Assembly (NCBI RefSeq): GCF_001426745.1
Contig: NZ_LMFI01000012.1
Span: 62,123-126,122, forward strand
Reading direction: 5' to 3'
DNA length: 64,000 nucleotides
Source: Nocardioides sp. Root140
Lineage (GTDB): Bacteria; Actinomycetota; Actinomycetes; Propionibacteriales; Nocardioidaceae
The translations under genes were made by a program, and so were the position numbers. The notes under the pieces are model-generated. The model saw only the letters and a program-made list of their open reading frames with translations. It was not told where the DNA came from and searched no databases. Numbering within the stretch: the first letter of the stretch is position 1; every line of letters starts with the position of its first letter. This document shows, piece after piece, positions 29,503-38,238 of this stretch.

Positions 29503-30705
29503 ATGCCTTCCTCTGTGAACGACAACGCGGAGCACCCGTTCGCGGGCGACCCCGTCTTCGACCTGCACGTCGGCGGGAAGATGGAGATCCGCTCCCGGGT
29601 CGAGCTGGCCGGGGCCGACGAGTTGTCGCTCGCCTACACGCCGGGTGTGGCCCGCGTCTGCGAAGCGATCGCCGAAGACCCCGAGATGACCCGCCACTTC
29701 ACGTGGGTGCCCAACACGGTGGCCGTGGTCACCGACGGAACGGCCGTTCTTGGCCTGGGCGACATCGGACCGGCCGCAGCCATGCCCGTGATGGAGGGCA
29801 AGGCGGTGCTGTTCAAGCAGTTCGGCGGCGTCGACGCGATCCCGATCTGCCTGGCCACCACCGACGTCGACGAGATCGTCGAGACCGTGGCCCGCATGGC
29901 GCCGTCCTTCGGCGGCATCAACCTCGAGGACATCTCTGCGCCGCGCTGCTTCGAGATCGAGCAACGGCTCAAGGACCGCCTCGACATCCCCGTCTTCCAC
30001 GACGACCAGCACGGCACCGCCGTGGTCGCCCTGGCCGCCCTGAAGAACGCGCTGAAGCTCACCGGGCGCCTCGCCGAGACGACCCGCGTCGTGATCTCCG
30101 GTGCCGGCGCCGCGGGCGTGGCGGTCACCCGGATCATGCTCGAGGCGGGCATCAAGGACATCGCCGTCATCGACCGGCAGGGCGTGCTCAACTCCGAGCG
30201 TTCCGACCTCACCCAGGTCAAGCAGGACCTCGCCCGAGACACCGCCGACAACTTCGGTCGCACGGGCAGCCTGGCCGACGTCATGAAGGGCGCCGACGTC
30301 TACATCGGTGTCTCCGGTGGCAACGTTCCCGAGGAGATCGTGGCGACCATGGCGGCCGACGCGATCATCTTCGGCCTGGCCAACCCCACGCCCGAGGTGC
30401 ACCCCGACGTCGCCCACCGGCACGCCCGCGTGGTTGCCACCGGCCGGTCCGACTACCCCAACCAGATCAACAACGTGCTGGCCTTCCCGGGCATCTTCCG
30501 GGGTGCGTTCGACGTGCACGCCCGGGCGATCACCGAGGGCATGAAGCTGGCCGCCGCCGAGGCGCTGGCCGATCTCGTCGGCGACGCGCTCACCGAGGAC
30601 TGCATCATTCCCTCGCCGTTCGACCCGCGGGTCGGCCCGGCGGTCGCGGCCGCGGTGGCCGAGGCGGCTCGTCGCGACGGAGTCGCCCGCATCACGGGTG
30701 ACTGA
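29503..30705 (+). CDS. Malic enzyme (short bacterial type)
   Basis: A 400-residue malic enzyme converting malate to pyruvate and CO2 with NAD(P)+. N-terminal LSLAYTPGVARVCEAI carries the catalytic Tyr; Lys lies in MEGKAVLFKQFGG; the metal site is INLEDISAPRCFEIE, then FHDDQHGTA. The Rossmann motif is VVISGAGAAGVAVTRIM. The length is that of the short MaeB-like form without a phosphotransacetylase domain. Cofactor preference cannot be settled by eye. It has its own 165-base leader and appears monocistronic. Confidence 0.93.
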   Translation: MPSSVNDNAEHPFAGDPVFDLHVGGKMEIRSRVELAGADELSLAYTPGVARVCEAIAEDPEMTRHFTWVPNTVAVVTDGTAVLGLGDIGPAAAMPVMEGKAVLFKQFGGVDAIPICLATTDVDEIVETVARMAPSFGGINLEDISAPRCFEIEQRLKDRLDIPVFHDDQHGTAVVALAALKNALKLTGRLAETTRVVISGAGAAGVAVTRIMLEAGIKDIAVIDRQGVLNSERSDLTQVKQDLARDTADNFGRTGSLADVMKGADVYIGVSGGNVPEEIVATMAADAIIFGLANPTPEVHPDVAHRHARVVATGRSDYPNQINNVLAFPGIFRGAFDVHARAITEGMKLAAAEALADLVGDALTEDCIIPSPFDPRVGPAVAAAVAEAARRDGVARITGD

Positions 30706-30772
30706 CCACCACCGACTGACCAGCGACTGACCACCCAGCCGGCAAGGCTCCACACGTCGCTAGGCTCGGGTC

Positions 30773-31741
30773 ATGTTTGCGGTCTATGCAGAGAAGTTCT
30801 CGTCCGAAGATCCGCTGAGCGGCCTGGTGGTCGGGGAGCGTCCCGACCCGGTCGCCCCTGATGGCTGGACGACGGTCACCGTCAAGGCAGCCTCGCTCAA
30901 CCACCACGACCTCTGGTCGTTGCGCGGGGTCGGGCTCCGCGAGGAGTCGCTGCCGATGATCCTCGGCTGCGACGCCGCGGGTCTCGACGAGGACGGCAAC
31001 GAGGTGCTCGTGCACGCCGTCGTCAGCGACCCGGACTGGTCCGGCGACGAGACCTTCGACCCGAAGCGCTCCCTGCTCTCCGAGCGCCACCAGGGCACCT
31101 TTGCCGACAAGGTGATCGTGCCGAGGCGCAACGTGATCGCCAAGCCCGCCTCGATGTCGTTCGCCGAGGCGGCCTGCCTGCCGACCGCCTGGCTCACCGC
31201 GTACCGCATGCTCTTCACCCAGGGCGGGCTCAAGGCCGGCGACAGCGTGCTGGTGCAGGGCGCCGGCGGCGGCGTGGCCACCGCGCTGATCACGCTGGCT
31301 CGTGCCGGCGGCCTGAAGGTGCTGGCCACCAGCCGCGACAAGACCAAGCGGACCCGCGCCCTCGAGATCGGTGCCCACGAGGTCTTCGAGTCCAACGCCC
31401 GGCTGCCGATGAAGGTCGACGCGGTCATGGAGACCGTCGGCCGCGCCACCTGGTCCCACTCGATCCGGGCCCTGCGCCCCGGCGGCAGGATCGTGATCAG
31501 CGGTACGACGTCCGGCCCACAGCTCGACGACGCCGAGCTGACCCGCATCTTCTTCCTCCAGCTGAGCGTGGTCGGCTCGACGATGGGCACCAGCCGTGAG
31601 CTGGCCGCCCTGACCCAGATGCTGGACGCCACCGGCACCCGCCCCCTGATCGACCGTGAGATCCCCATGGCCGACGCACGTGAGGGCTTCGCGGCAATGG
31701 CGAAGGGTGACGTGTTCGGCAAGATCGTCCTCACCCGATGA
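30773..31741 (+). CDS. Zinc-binding-dehydrogenase-like MDR oxidoreductase
   Basis: A 322-residue medium-chain dehydrogenase/reductase. The GroES-like N-terminal half (ASLNHHDLWSLRGVGL, MILGCDAAG) and the NADPH motif VLVQGAGGGVATALITLARA are clear. The structural zinc cysteines are absent, so it is closer to quinone oxidoreductases than to zinc alcohol dehydrogenases. Substrate unknown. The ATGA at its end overlaps the following SDR gene, so the two oxidoreductases are made together. Confidence 0.88.
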   Translation: MFAVYAEKFSSEDPLSGLVVGERPDPVAPDGWTTVTVKAASLNHHDLWSLRGVGLREESLPMILGCDAAGLDEDGNEVLVHAVVSDPDWSGDETFDPKRSLLSERHQGTFADKVIVPRRNVIAKPASMSFAEAACLPTAWLTAYRMLFTQGGLKAGDSVLVQGAGGGVATALITLARAGGLKVLATSRDKTKRTRALEIGAHEVFESNARLPMKVDAVMETVGRATWSHSIRALRPGGRIVISGTTSGPQLDDAELTRIFFLQLSVVGSTMGTSRELAALTQMLDATGTRPLIDREIPMADAREGFAAMAKGDVFGKIVLTR

Positions 31742-32439
31742 CGGCACCGGGCCGGCACCTGGTCACCGGCGCCGGCTCGGGGATCGGTGCGGCGGTCGCC
31801 CGCATCCTCGCCGGTCGCGGCGACGAGTTGTGGCTGCCCGCCCGCTCGGCGCAGCGCGCCGACGACCTGTCACGCGAGTTCCCCCAGGCGCACGTGTTCG
31901 TGGCCGACCTCGCCGACCCGGCTTCGCTGGAGCAGTCCCTGACCGGCCTGCCCGATGCCCTCGACAGCGTGCTGCACATCGCGGGTGTCGTCGAGCTGGG
32001 TCCTGTGGCGGAGCTCGAGGTGGACGACCTTCGCGCGCAGCTCGACGTGAACCTGGTGGCCCCGATGCTGCTCACCAAGGCCTGTCTCCCGGCGCTGCGT
32101 GCTGCGCGTGGCCTGGTGCTCGTCGTGAACTCCTCCGCCGGTCTCACGGCGAACGCACACTGGTCGGCCTACGCCGCCTCGAAGTTCGGGGTGCGCGCGT
32201 TTGCCGACGCCCTGCGTGCCGAGGAGCAGGGGAACGGCGTACGCGTCACCACCGTCTACCCCTCACGTACGGCGACCGCGATGCAGCAGAAGGTGCACGA
32301 GCAGGAGGGGGCGGCGTACGACGCGAGCAACTGGATCGATCCGCAGACCGCGGCCGGGACGATCGTCCACGTGCTCGACCTGCCGGGGGACGCGACGATC
32401 CCCGAGGTGACGATCCGGCCGGCTCCACGACAGGGCTGA
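31738..32439 (+). CDS. SDR family oxidoreductase
   Basis: A 233-residue short-chain dehydrogenase: LVTGAGSGIGAAVARIL, then HIAGVVELGP, Ser in VVNSSAGLTANA and the Tyr-Lys pair in YAASKFGVRAFADALR. It overlaps the upstream MDR gene by four bases (ATGA) and should act on a related substrate or in the same pathway, which is inference. A perfect 15-bp-stem hairpin follows. Confidence 0.9.
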   Translation: MTAPGRHLVTGAGSGIGAAVARILAGRGDELWLPARSAQRADDLSREFPQAHVFVADLADPASLEQSLTGLPDALDSVLHIAGVVELGPVAELEVDDLRAQLDVNLVAPMLLTKACLPALRAARGLVLVVNSSAGLTANAHWSAYAASKFGVRAFADALRAEEQGNGVRVTTVYPSRTATAMQQKVHEQEGAAYDASNWIDPQTAAGTIVHVLDLPGDATIPEVTIRPAPRQG

Positions 32440-32474
32440 CCTGCTGAGCACGGCTTGATCGGCAGACAAGCAAG

Positions 32475-32507
32475 GCGGCCCCGCGACTCATCGAGTCGCG
32501 GGGCCGC
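32475..32507. terminator. Perfect 15-bp stem terminator
   Basis: GCGGCCCCGCGACTC and its exact inverse copy are separated by only ATC, in the gap between the convergent SDR and DUF6104 genes. It can stop transcription from both sides. Confidence 0.9.
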
Positions 32508-32532
32508 TCTGCGTCTGGAACCAGGGCGTGTC

Positions 32533-32709
32533 CTAGTCCTCCGGATCGTCGAGGCGGGCCAGCCAGGTGGCCAGCCGCTCGACGGGGGTCTCGAACTCCG
32601 GGAACGTGTCGGTGAACTCCTGCAACCGGTCGGCGACCCACGCCAGGGTGACTTCCTCGTCACCCCGACGCTTCTCGAGCTCTTCGATGCCGCGGTCGGT
32701 GAAGTACAT
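32533..32709 (-). CDS. Small DUF6104 family protein
   Basis: A 58-residue protein starting MYFTDRGIEELEKRRGDEEV, with a conserved C-terminal PVERLATWLARLDD. This matches the short actinobacterial DUF6104 family, of unknown function, recalled as a regular neighbour of kgd. The family start at 32709 lies ten bases after the kgd stop; a longer in-frame start at 32733 would overlap kgd. It is probably on the kgd transcript. Confidence 0.8.
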   Translation of the reverse strand: MYFTDRGIEELEKRRGDEEVTLAWVADRLQEFTDTFPEFETPVERLATWLARLDDPED

Positions 32710-32719
32710 CTGGTTCAGC

Positions 32720-35700
32720 TCACTCGAAGGCACGGTCGAGCAGGTTGCGCTGCTCTTCCTGGTGCCGCTTGGCCACGCCCACCGAGGGCGCCGACGAGGC
32801 GGCCCGGGTGATCGGCTGGACCTCGATGCCGAGCTTGTTCCAGACGTTGAGCGCGTAGTGCGGCCACGGGCCCATGTTCTGCGGCTCGTCCTGCACCCAG
32901 CGGACCGTCTTGAGGTTCGGGAACTTCTTGATCTCGTCGGCGATCTGCTCGTCGGGCGACGGGTAGAGGCGCTCGACGCGGGCGATCGCGAAACGGTTGC
33001 CGTTCTCGCGCTTGCCGCGGTCGACCATGAGGTCCCAGGTGACCCGGCCCGAGCACAGCAGCAGCGTGTCGACGGTGTTCGGGTCGGCCTGGTCGTCGCC
33101 GATCAGGCCCTGGAACGACCCCTGCGTGAAGTCGGCCGGCTGCGAGGCCGCCTCCTTGCGCTTGAGCATCGACTTGGGCGTGAAGACCACCAGCGGGCGG
33201 TGCTCCTCACCCAGCGAGTGCCGGCGCAGCAGGTGGAAGTACGACGCGGGCGTCGACGGCTGTGCCACGACCATGGCGTCCTCGGCACACATCGCCAGGA
33301 ACCGCTCGATGCGGGCCGACGAGTGGTCGGGGCCCTGGCCCTCGTAGCCGTGCGGCAGGAGGAGTACGACGCCCGACTGCTGGCGCCACTTGGCCTCACC
33401 GGCGGTGATGAACTCGTCGATGACGGTCTGTGCGCCGTTGACGAAGTCACCGAACTGGGCCTCCCACAGCACCAGGGCGTCGGGACGGGCCACGGAGTAG
33501 CCGTACTCGAAGCCGAGGGCGGCGTACTCGGAGAGCAGCGAGTCGTAGACGTGGAAGCGGGCCTGGTCCTCGGTGAGCGTGCTCAGCGGGGTCCACTCGT
33601 CGGCGTTGGTGCGGTCGATGATGGTGGCGAACCGCTGCACGAACGTGCCGCGACGTGAGTCCTGGCCGGCCAGACGCACCGGACGACCCTCCATCAGCAA
33701 CGAGCCGAATGCCAGGATCTCGCCGGTGCCCCAGTCGATCGGGCCCTCGGTGATCGCCGTGGCGCGACGCTGGAGCTGCGGCATCACCTTCGGGTGGACG
33801 GTGAAGCCCTCCGGCGGCGTGACGTAGGCGTCGGAGATGCGCTTGAGGACGTCCTGGCTGATCTTGGTGACCGCCTCGCCCGCGGGCTTCTCCGGGTAGT
33901 CCGGAACGGTGGTCCACTCGTCGGGCGAGCTCTTGGCCTCACGCACCTCGGTGAAGACCCGCTCGAGCTGCTGCTGGTAGTCGCGCAGCACGGTCTCGGC
34001 CTCCTCGATCGTGATGTCGCCACGACCGATCAGGGACTCGGTGTAGAGCTTGCGGATCGACCGCTTCTGCTCGATCAGGTCGTACATCAACGGCTGGGTG
34101 TACGACGGGTCGTCACCCTCGTTGTGACCGCGACGGCGGTAGCAGACCAGGTCGATGACGACGTCCTTGCGGAACGCCTGGCGGTACTCGAAGGCCAGAC
34201 GAGCCACGCGGATGCAGGCCTCGGGGTCGTCGCCGTTCACGTGGAAGATCGGCGCCTGCACCATGCGGGCGACGTCGGTGCAGTAGAGCGAGGAGCGCGA
34301 CGAACCGGGGGAGGTGGTGAAGCCGACCTGGTTGTTGACCACCAGGTGGATCGTGCCGCCCGTGCGGTAGCCGCGCAGCTGCGACAGGTTGAGCGTCTCG
34401 GCGACGACACCCTGACCGGCGAACGCCGCGTCACCGTGCACGAGCAGCGGGAGCACGGGGTATTCGGCGCCCCGGTCGAGGACGTCCTGCTTGGCGCGGG
34501 CGATGCCCTCGAGCACCGGGTCGACGGCCTCGAGGTGCGACGGGTTCGCGGCCACGGAGACCTTGATCCTGTCGCCGAGGCCCGAGAGGAACTCACCCTC
34601 GGCGCCGAGGTGGTACTTCACGTCGCCGGATCCCTGGACGGTGCGCGGGTCGATGTTGCCCTCGAACTCGCGGAAGATCTGGGAGTACTTCTTGCCGACG
34701 ATGTTGGCCAGCACGTTGAGGCGCCCACGGTGGGCCATGCCGATGCAGACCTCGTCGAGGGCCGACTCGGCCGCTGCCTCACAGATCTCGTCGATCACCG
34801 GCACGGTGGTCTCCGCGCCCTCGAGGCTGAACCGCTTCTGGCCGACGAACTTGGTCTGCAGGAAGGTCTCGAAGGCCTCGGCCTGGTTGAGCTTCAGCAG
34901 GATCCGCAACTGCTCCTCGCGGGGCGTCTTCACGTGCGGCTGCTCGACGCGCTCCTGGATCCAGCGACGCTGCTCGGGGTCCTGGATGTGCATGTACTCG
35001 ATGCCGATGGTGCGGCAGTAGGAGTCACGCAGGATGCCGAGGATCTGGCGCAGGCGCATGAAGCGGCGGCCCTCGCCACCGAACGAGCCGGTGGCGAACT
35101 CGCGGTCGAGGTCCCACAGGGTCAGCCCGTGCGACTCGATCTCGAGGTCGGGGTGGCTGCGCTGGCGGTACTCGAGCGGGTCGGTGTCGGCCATCATGTG
35201 ACCGCGCACCCGGTAGGCGTGGATCAGCTCGAGGATGCGGGCCTGCTTGCTGATCTCGTCATCGTGGTTGGTGGCGATGTCGTTGCCCCAACGGATCGGC
35301 TCGTAGGGGATGCGCAGCGAGCGGAAGATCTCGTCGTAGAACCCCTCCTCGCCCAGCAGCAGCTGGTGCAGCCGGCGCAGGAACTCACCCGACTGGGCAC
35401 CCTGGATGACCCGGTGGTCGTAGGTCGAGGTGATGGTGAGGATGCGGCTGACCGCGTTGCGGGTCAACGTCTCCTCGGACGCGCCCTGGAACTCCGGCGG
35501 GTAGTCCATCGAGCCGACGCCGATGATCGCGGCCTGGCCGGCCATCAGGCGGGGGACCGAGTTGTTGGTGCCGAGGCCACCGACGTTGGTCAGGCTGATC
35601 GTGGTGCCGGTGTAGTCGTCCATCGACAGCTTGTTGTCGCGGGCCTTGCGGATGATCGCTTCGTACGCCGTCCAGAAGCCGGCGAAGTCCATCGACTCGG

Positions 35701-36487
35701 TCGCCTTGATGGAGGGGGCGACGAGCTGGCGGGTGCCGTCGGGCTTCTGCTGGTCGATGGCCAGCCCGAGGTTGATGTGCGCCGGCGTGACCATGGTGGG
35801 CTTGCCGTTGGTCTCGGTGTAGGAGTTGTTCATCTCCGGCATCGAGCGGATCGCCTTGACGATCGCGTAGCCGATGAGGTGGGTGAACGAGACCTTGCCA
35901 CCACGGGCGCGCTTGAGGTGGTTGTTGATGACCACGCGGTTGTCCCACAGCAGCTTCACCGGGACGTTGCGCACCGAGGTTGCCGTCGGGACGTGGAGGG
36001 AGACGTCCATGTTCTTCGCCGTGGCGGCCGCGATGCCGCGCAGCACGGTGTGCTTCGGCTCGTCGGTCGGCTCGCTCGGCTCGCTGGGCTTGGGGTCACG
36101 CGGCTCGGGGTTCGCGGTGCCCTTGGCGGGCTCGACCGGCTTGCTCACCGGGCGGGGCTTGGCCACCGGAGCCGGCGTCGCGGAGTCGGCCGCGGGTGTC
36201 TCTGCCGCAGGCGCTGCCGCGGCGGGAGCCGCCGCAGCCTGCTGCGCGGGCTGGGAGGGTGCCGCGGCCGGGGCGGACGCGGTCGGTGCGGTCGTCCGTG
36301 AGGCCGGCGCGGAGGCGTCTCCGGATGCGGGAGCGGCCCCGTTGGAGCCGCCCTGATCCTTGAAGTATGCGGTCCATTCCGGGCCCACGCTGGCCGGATC
36401 CTTCTGGTACTGCTCGAACATTTCGTCAACGAGCCACTCGTTGGCTCCGAAGTCGATAAGTCGGTTGTTCTGAGAAGACTCAGCCAC
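32720..36487 (-). CDS. kgd: Multifunctional 2-oxoglutarate decarboxylase/dehydrogenase (Kgd/OdhA)
   Basis: A roughly 1255-residue enzyme of the actinobacterial TCA cycle. Order: N-terminal LIDFGANEWLVDEMFEQYQ segment, Ala/Pro-rich linker (about 45-125), an E2-like succinyltransferase catalytic domain with STYDHRVIQGA, then the E1o thiamine-diphosphate domain with AHRGRLNVLANIVGKKYSQI, HGDAAFAGQGVV and FTTSPGSSRSS, and the C-terminal transketolase-like part. It lacks a lipoyl domain, so lipoyl comes from another E2. In mycobacteria and corynebacteria it is controlled by GarA/OdhI. The GTG at 36487 behind GGAAGAGG is chosen; an ATG at 36535 would add 16 residues. Confidence 0.93.
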   Translation of the reverse strand: MAESSQNNRLIDFGANEWLVDEMFEQYQKDPASVGPEWTAYFKDQGGSNGAAPASGDASAPASRTTAPTASAPAAAPSQPAQQAAAAPAAAAPAAETPAADSATPAPVAKPRPVSKPVEPAKGTANPEPRDPKPSEPSEPTDEPKHTVLRGIAAATAKNMDVSLHVPTATSVRNVPVKLLWDNRVVINNHLKRARGGKVSFTHLIGYAIVKAIRSMPEMNNSYTETNGKPTMVTPAHINLGLAIDQQKPDGTRQLVAPSIKATESMDFAGFWTAYEAIIRKARDNKLSMDDYTGTTISLTNVGGLGTNNSVPRLMAGQAAIIGVGSMDYPPEFQGASEETLTRNAVSRILTITSTYDHRVIQGAQSGEFLRRLHQLLLGEEGFYDEIFRSLRIPYEPIRWGNDIATNHDDEISKQARILELIHAYRVRGHMMADTDPLEYRQRSHPDLEIESHGLTLWDLDREFATGSFGGEGRRFMRLRQILGILRDSYCRTIGIEYMHIQDPEQRRWIQERVEQPHVKTPREEQLRILLKLNQAEAFETFLQTKFVGQKRFSLEGAETTVPVIDEICEAAAESALDEVCIGMAHRGRLNVLANIVGKKYSQIFREFEGNIDPRTVQGSGDVKYHLGAEGEFLSGLGDRIKVSVAANPSHLEAVDPVLEGIARAKQDVLDRGAEYPVLPLLVHGDAAFAGQGVVAETLNLSQLRGYRTGGTIHLVVNNQVGFTTSPGSSRSSLYCTDVARMVQAPIFHVNGDDPEACIRVARLAFEYRQAFRKDVVIDLVCYRRRGHNEGDDPSYTQPLMYDLIEQKRSIRKLYTESLIGRGDITIEEAETVLRDYQQQLERVFTEVREAKSSPDEWTTVPDYPEKPAGEAVTKISQDVLKRISDAYVTPPEGFTVHPKVMPQLQRRATAITEGPIDWGTGEILAFGSLLMEGRPVRLAGQDSRRGTFVQRFATIIDRTNADEWTPLSTLTEDQARFHVYDSLLSEYAALGFEYGYSVARPDALVLWEAQFGDFVNGAQTVIDEFITAGEAKWRQQSGVVLLLPHGYEGQGPDHSSARIERFLAMCAEDAMVVAQPSTPASYFHLLRRHSLGEEHRPLVVFTPKSMLKRKEAASQPADFTQGSFQGLIGDDQADPNTVDTLLLCSGRVTWDLMVDRGKRENGNRFAIARVERLYPSPDEQIADEIKKFPNLKTVRWVQDEPQNMGPWPHYALNVWNKLGIEVQPITRAASSAPSVGVAKRHQEEQRNLLDRAFE

Positions 36488-36632
36488 GGCTTGGTTCGCC
36501 TCTTCCGGTGCGGCATTTGCGGGGTGTCGATACAAGCGTCAAGGCTAGACCCACCCGGCAACAAATGCAGAGGCTGGTCTCCCTTCTCGGGCAAGGTGTT
36601 GCCGGTATCACCATTGAGGAGGTGCACGACTG

Positions 36633-37256
36633 ATGTCGACGAAGAGAAATCGGCGAGCACGAGGAGCCGCACTGGTGCTCGTCCTGGCCCTGTTCGCGAG
36701 CGGATGCAGCTCCGACGACGAGGGCGACGACCCGACCGAGAAGGGGCGTGCGCCGGGGCTCGACGAGCCCCGGGTGGCCCAGGTGCCCCTGGTGGCCACG
36801 GTCGGCAAGGTCACCGGCAAGCTCCCGCCGAAGCGGCGCACGCAGGCAGTGACGACGGTCGGACGCACCGTCGACACGTGGTTCGAGGCGGCCTGGGTCG
36901 GCGGCGACTTCCCCCGGCGCAGCATGAAGGGCTCGTGGCCCGGCTTCACCCGCGACCTGGCAGCGCAGGCCCGGCACGACAGGACGCTCACCTCGAACGC
37001 CCAGCTGGCGGGCCGCATCGACGAGGTGACCGTCGTACGCCGCACCGTGAAGGTCGACCTGCTCGGCGCGTCGAAGCGAGCGGTGGGTGCCACCGCGCGC
37101 TTCCGGCTCGTCTTCGACACCGACGGTGACGCCCGGCGCCGCGTGACGGTGACAGGTCGGCTGACCCTGAGCCCGGTCAAGGGCACCTGGCGGATCTTCG
37201 AGTACGACGTGGCGCGCTCGGCCAGGGCCGTGCCGGCGTCGAGGAAGGACAACTGA
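36633..37256 (+). CDS. Putative lipoprotein
   Basis: A 207-residue exported protein. A basic start and hydrophobic core (ALVLVLALFASGC) end in a lipobox cysteine at about residue 25, followed by acidic SSDDEGDD. The rest (about 50-200) is a single alpha/beta domain resembling NTF2-like fold proteins (TVGRTVDTWFEAAWVGG, FRLVFDTDGDARRRVTVTGR). I cannot name a family. RBS GAGGAGG is strong. It is coupled by TGATG to an LCP ligase gene, so it may assist wall-polymer attachment. Confidence 0.75.
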   Translation: MSTKRNRRARGAALVLVLALFASGCSSDDEGDDPTEKGRAPGLDEPRVAQVPLVATVGKVTGKLPPKRRTQAVTTVGRTVDTWFEAAWVGGDFPRRSMKGSWPGFTRDLAAQARHDRTLTSNAQLAGRIDEVTVVRRTVKVDLLGASKRAVGATARFRLVFDTDGDARRRVTVTGRLTLSPVKGTWRIFEYDVARSARAVPASRKDN

Positions 37257-38152
37257 TGCGACGACTACTGAGCAGGACGGCGTTGGCCGCCGTACTCTCC
37301 GCGACGCTCTTGCTCGTGCCGAACAGCTCGGTGAGCCAGACCGACGCGACCCTCGTGAAGGTGCAGCGCGCGCAGGGGGTCGACCTGTCGCCGGACGTGG
37401 TGTGGATCCTGGCTCTCGGCTCCGATGCCCGGCCCGGCCAGAACGTGCTGCGCAGCCGTGCCGACGCCATCCAGCTGGTCGGCATCAACAGCCGCACTGG
37501 CGCGGCCACGGCGATCGGCATGCCGCGCGACTCCTGGGTCTCGATCCCGGGACACGGGTCGAACCGGATCAACGCGGCCCTCTACTTCGGCGGTCCGCAG
37601 CTGATGGCCGAGACCGTGAAGGGCCTCACCGGCGTGGAACCCGACTACGTGATGGTGGCCAGCTTCATGGGGCTGCGCAACATGGTCACCGCGATCGGCG
37701 GCATCACGGTCAACTCGCGGCACGCCTTCAGCGACCCCTACCTTCGGCCACAGGGCTTCAAGGTGGGCAAGCAGCACCTCGGTGGGTTGGGGGCGTTGGC
37801 GTTCTCGCGGGTGCGCAAGTCGTTGCCGCGTGGTGACTTCGACCGGTCGGCGAACCAGCAGGAGACACTGCAGGCGATCCACCGGCAGGTCAAGGCCCGG
37901 CAGGACCAGCCCGGCTTCCTCGACAAGGGCACCCTGGCGGTCATGCAGCACATGGACGCCCGGGTGCCGCCCAAGGAGCTCTTCCGCATCGCACGCGCGG
38001 TGGCGGCGGTGCGCAGCGACCGGATCACCCACTGCGTGGTCAACGGCAGCATCGGGAACATCGGTGGCGCCAGCGTCGTCCTGCCGTACGTCGACCAGGC
38101 GCGGCGCTACGGCAACGACGCCCGCAAGGACGCCGTGATCTCCCACTGCTGA
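37256..38152 (+). CDS. LytR-CpsA-Psr (LCP) family wall-polymer ligase
   Basis: A 298-residue LCP protein with an N-terminal signal/anchor helix (TALAAVLSATLLLV) and the LCP domain from about 45 to 230. Polyprenyl-phosphate-binding residues are visible: LALGSDARPG, RADAIQLVGIN, GMPRDSWVSIPGHGSNRIN and FSRVRKSLPRGDFDRSANQQ. These enzymes move glycopolymers from lipid carriers to peptidoglycan outside the membrane. It starts within the stop of the lipoprotein gene. A strong terminator follows. Confidence 0.9.
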   Translation: MRRLLSRTALAAVLSATLLLVPNSSVSQTDATLVKVQRAQGVDLSPDVVWILALGSDARPGQNVLRSRADAIQLVGINSRTGAATAIGMPRDSWVSIPGHGSNRINAALYFGGPQLMAETVKGLTGVEPDYVMVASFMGLRNMVTAIGGITVNSRHAFSDPYLRPQGFKVGKQHLGGLGALAFSRVRKSLPRGDFDRSANQQETLQAIHRQVKARQDQPGFLDKGTLAVMQHMDARVPPKELFRIARAVAAVRSDRITHCVVNGSIGNIGGASVVLPYVDQARRYGNDARKDAVISHC

Positions 38153-38180
38153 ACCGGCGGGCGTGAGCTCGGGAAAGCGT

Positions 38181-38213
38181 GAAGGGGCGGCTCCGGATCG
38201 GAGCCGCCCCTTC
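38181..38213. terminator. Perfect 15-bp stem terminator
   Basis: GAAGGGGCGGCTCCG and its exact inverse copy flank GAT, between the convergent LCP and secreted-protein genes. Confidence 0.9.
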
Positions 38214-38238
38214 AGCGTCTGTCAGGTGATGCGGTGGA

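Noticed and set aside
33794..36301. Very long open frame (835 codons) antisense to kgd
   Set aside because: It is a typical high-GC shadow of kgd: no family match, no RBS, and a composition dominated by Val/Asp/Arg from reversed codons.
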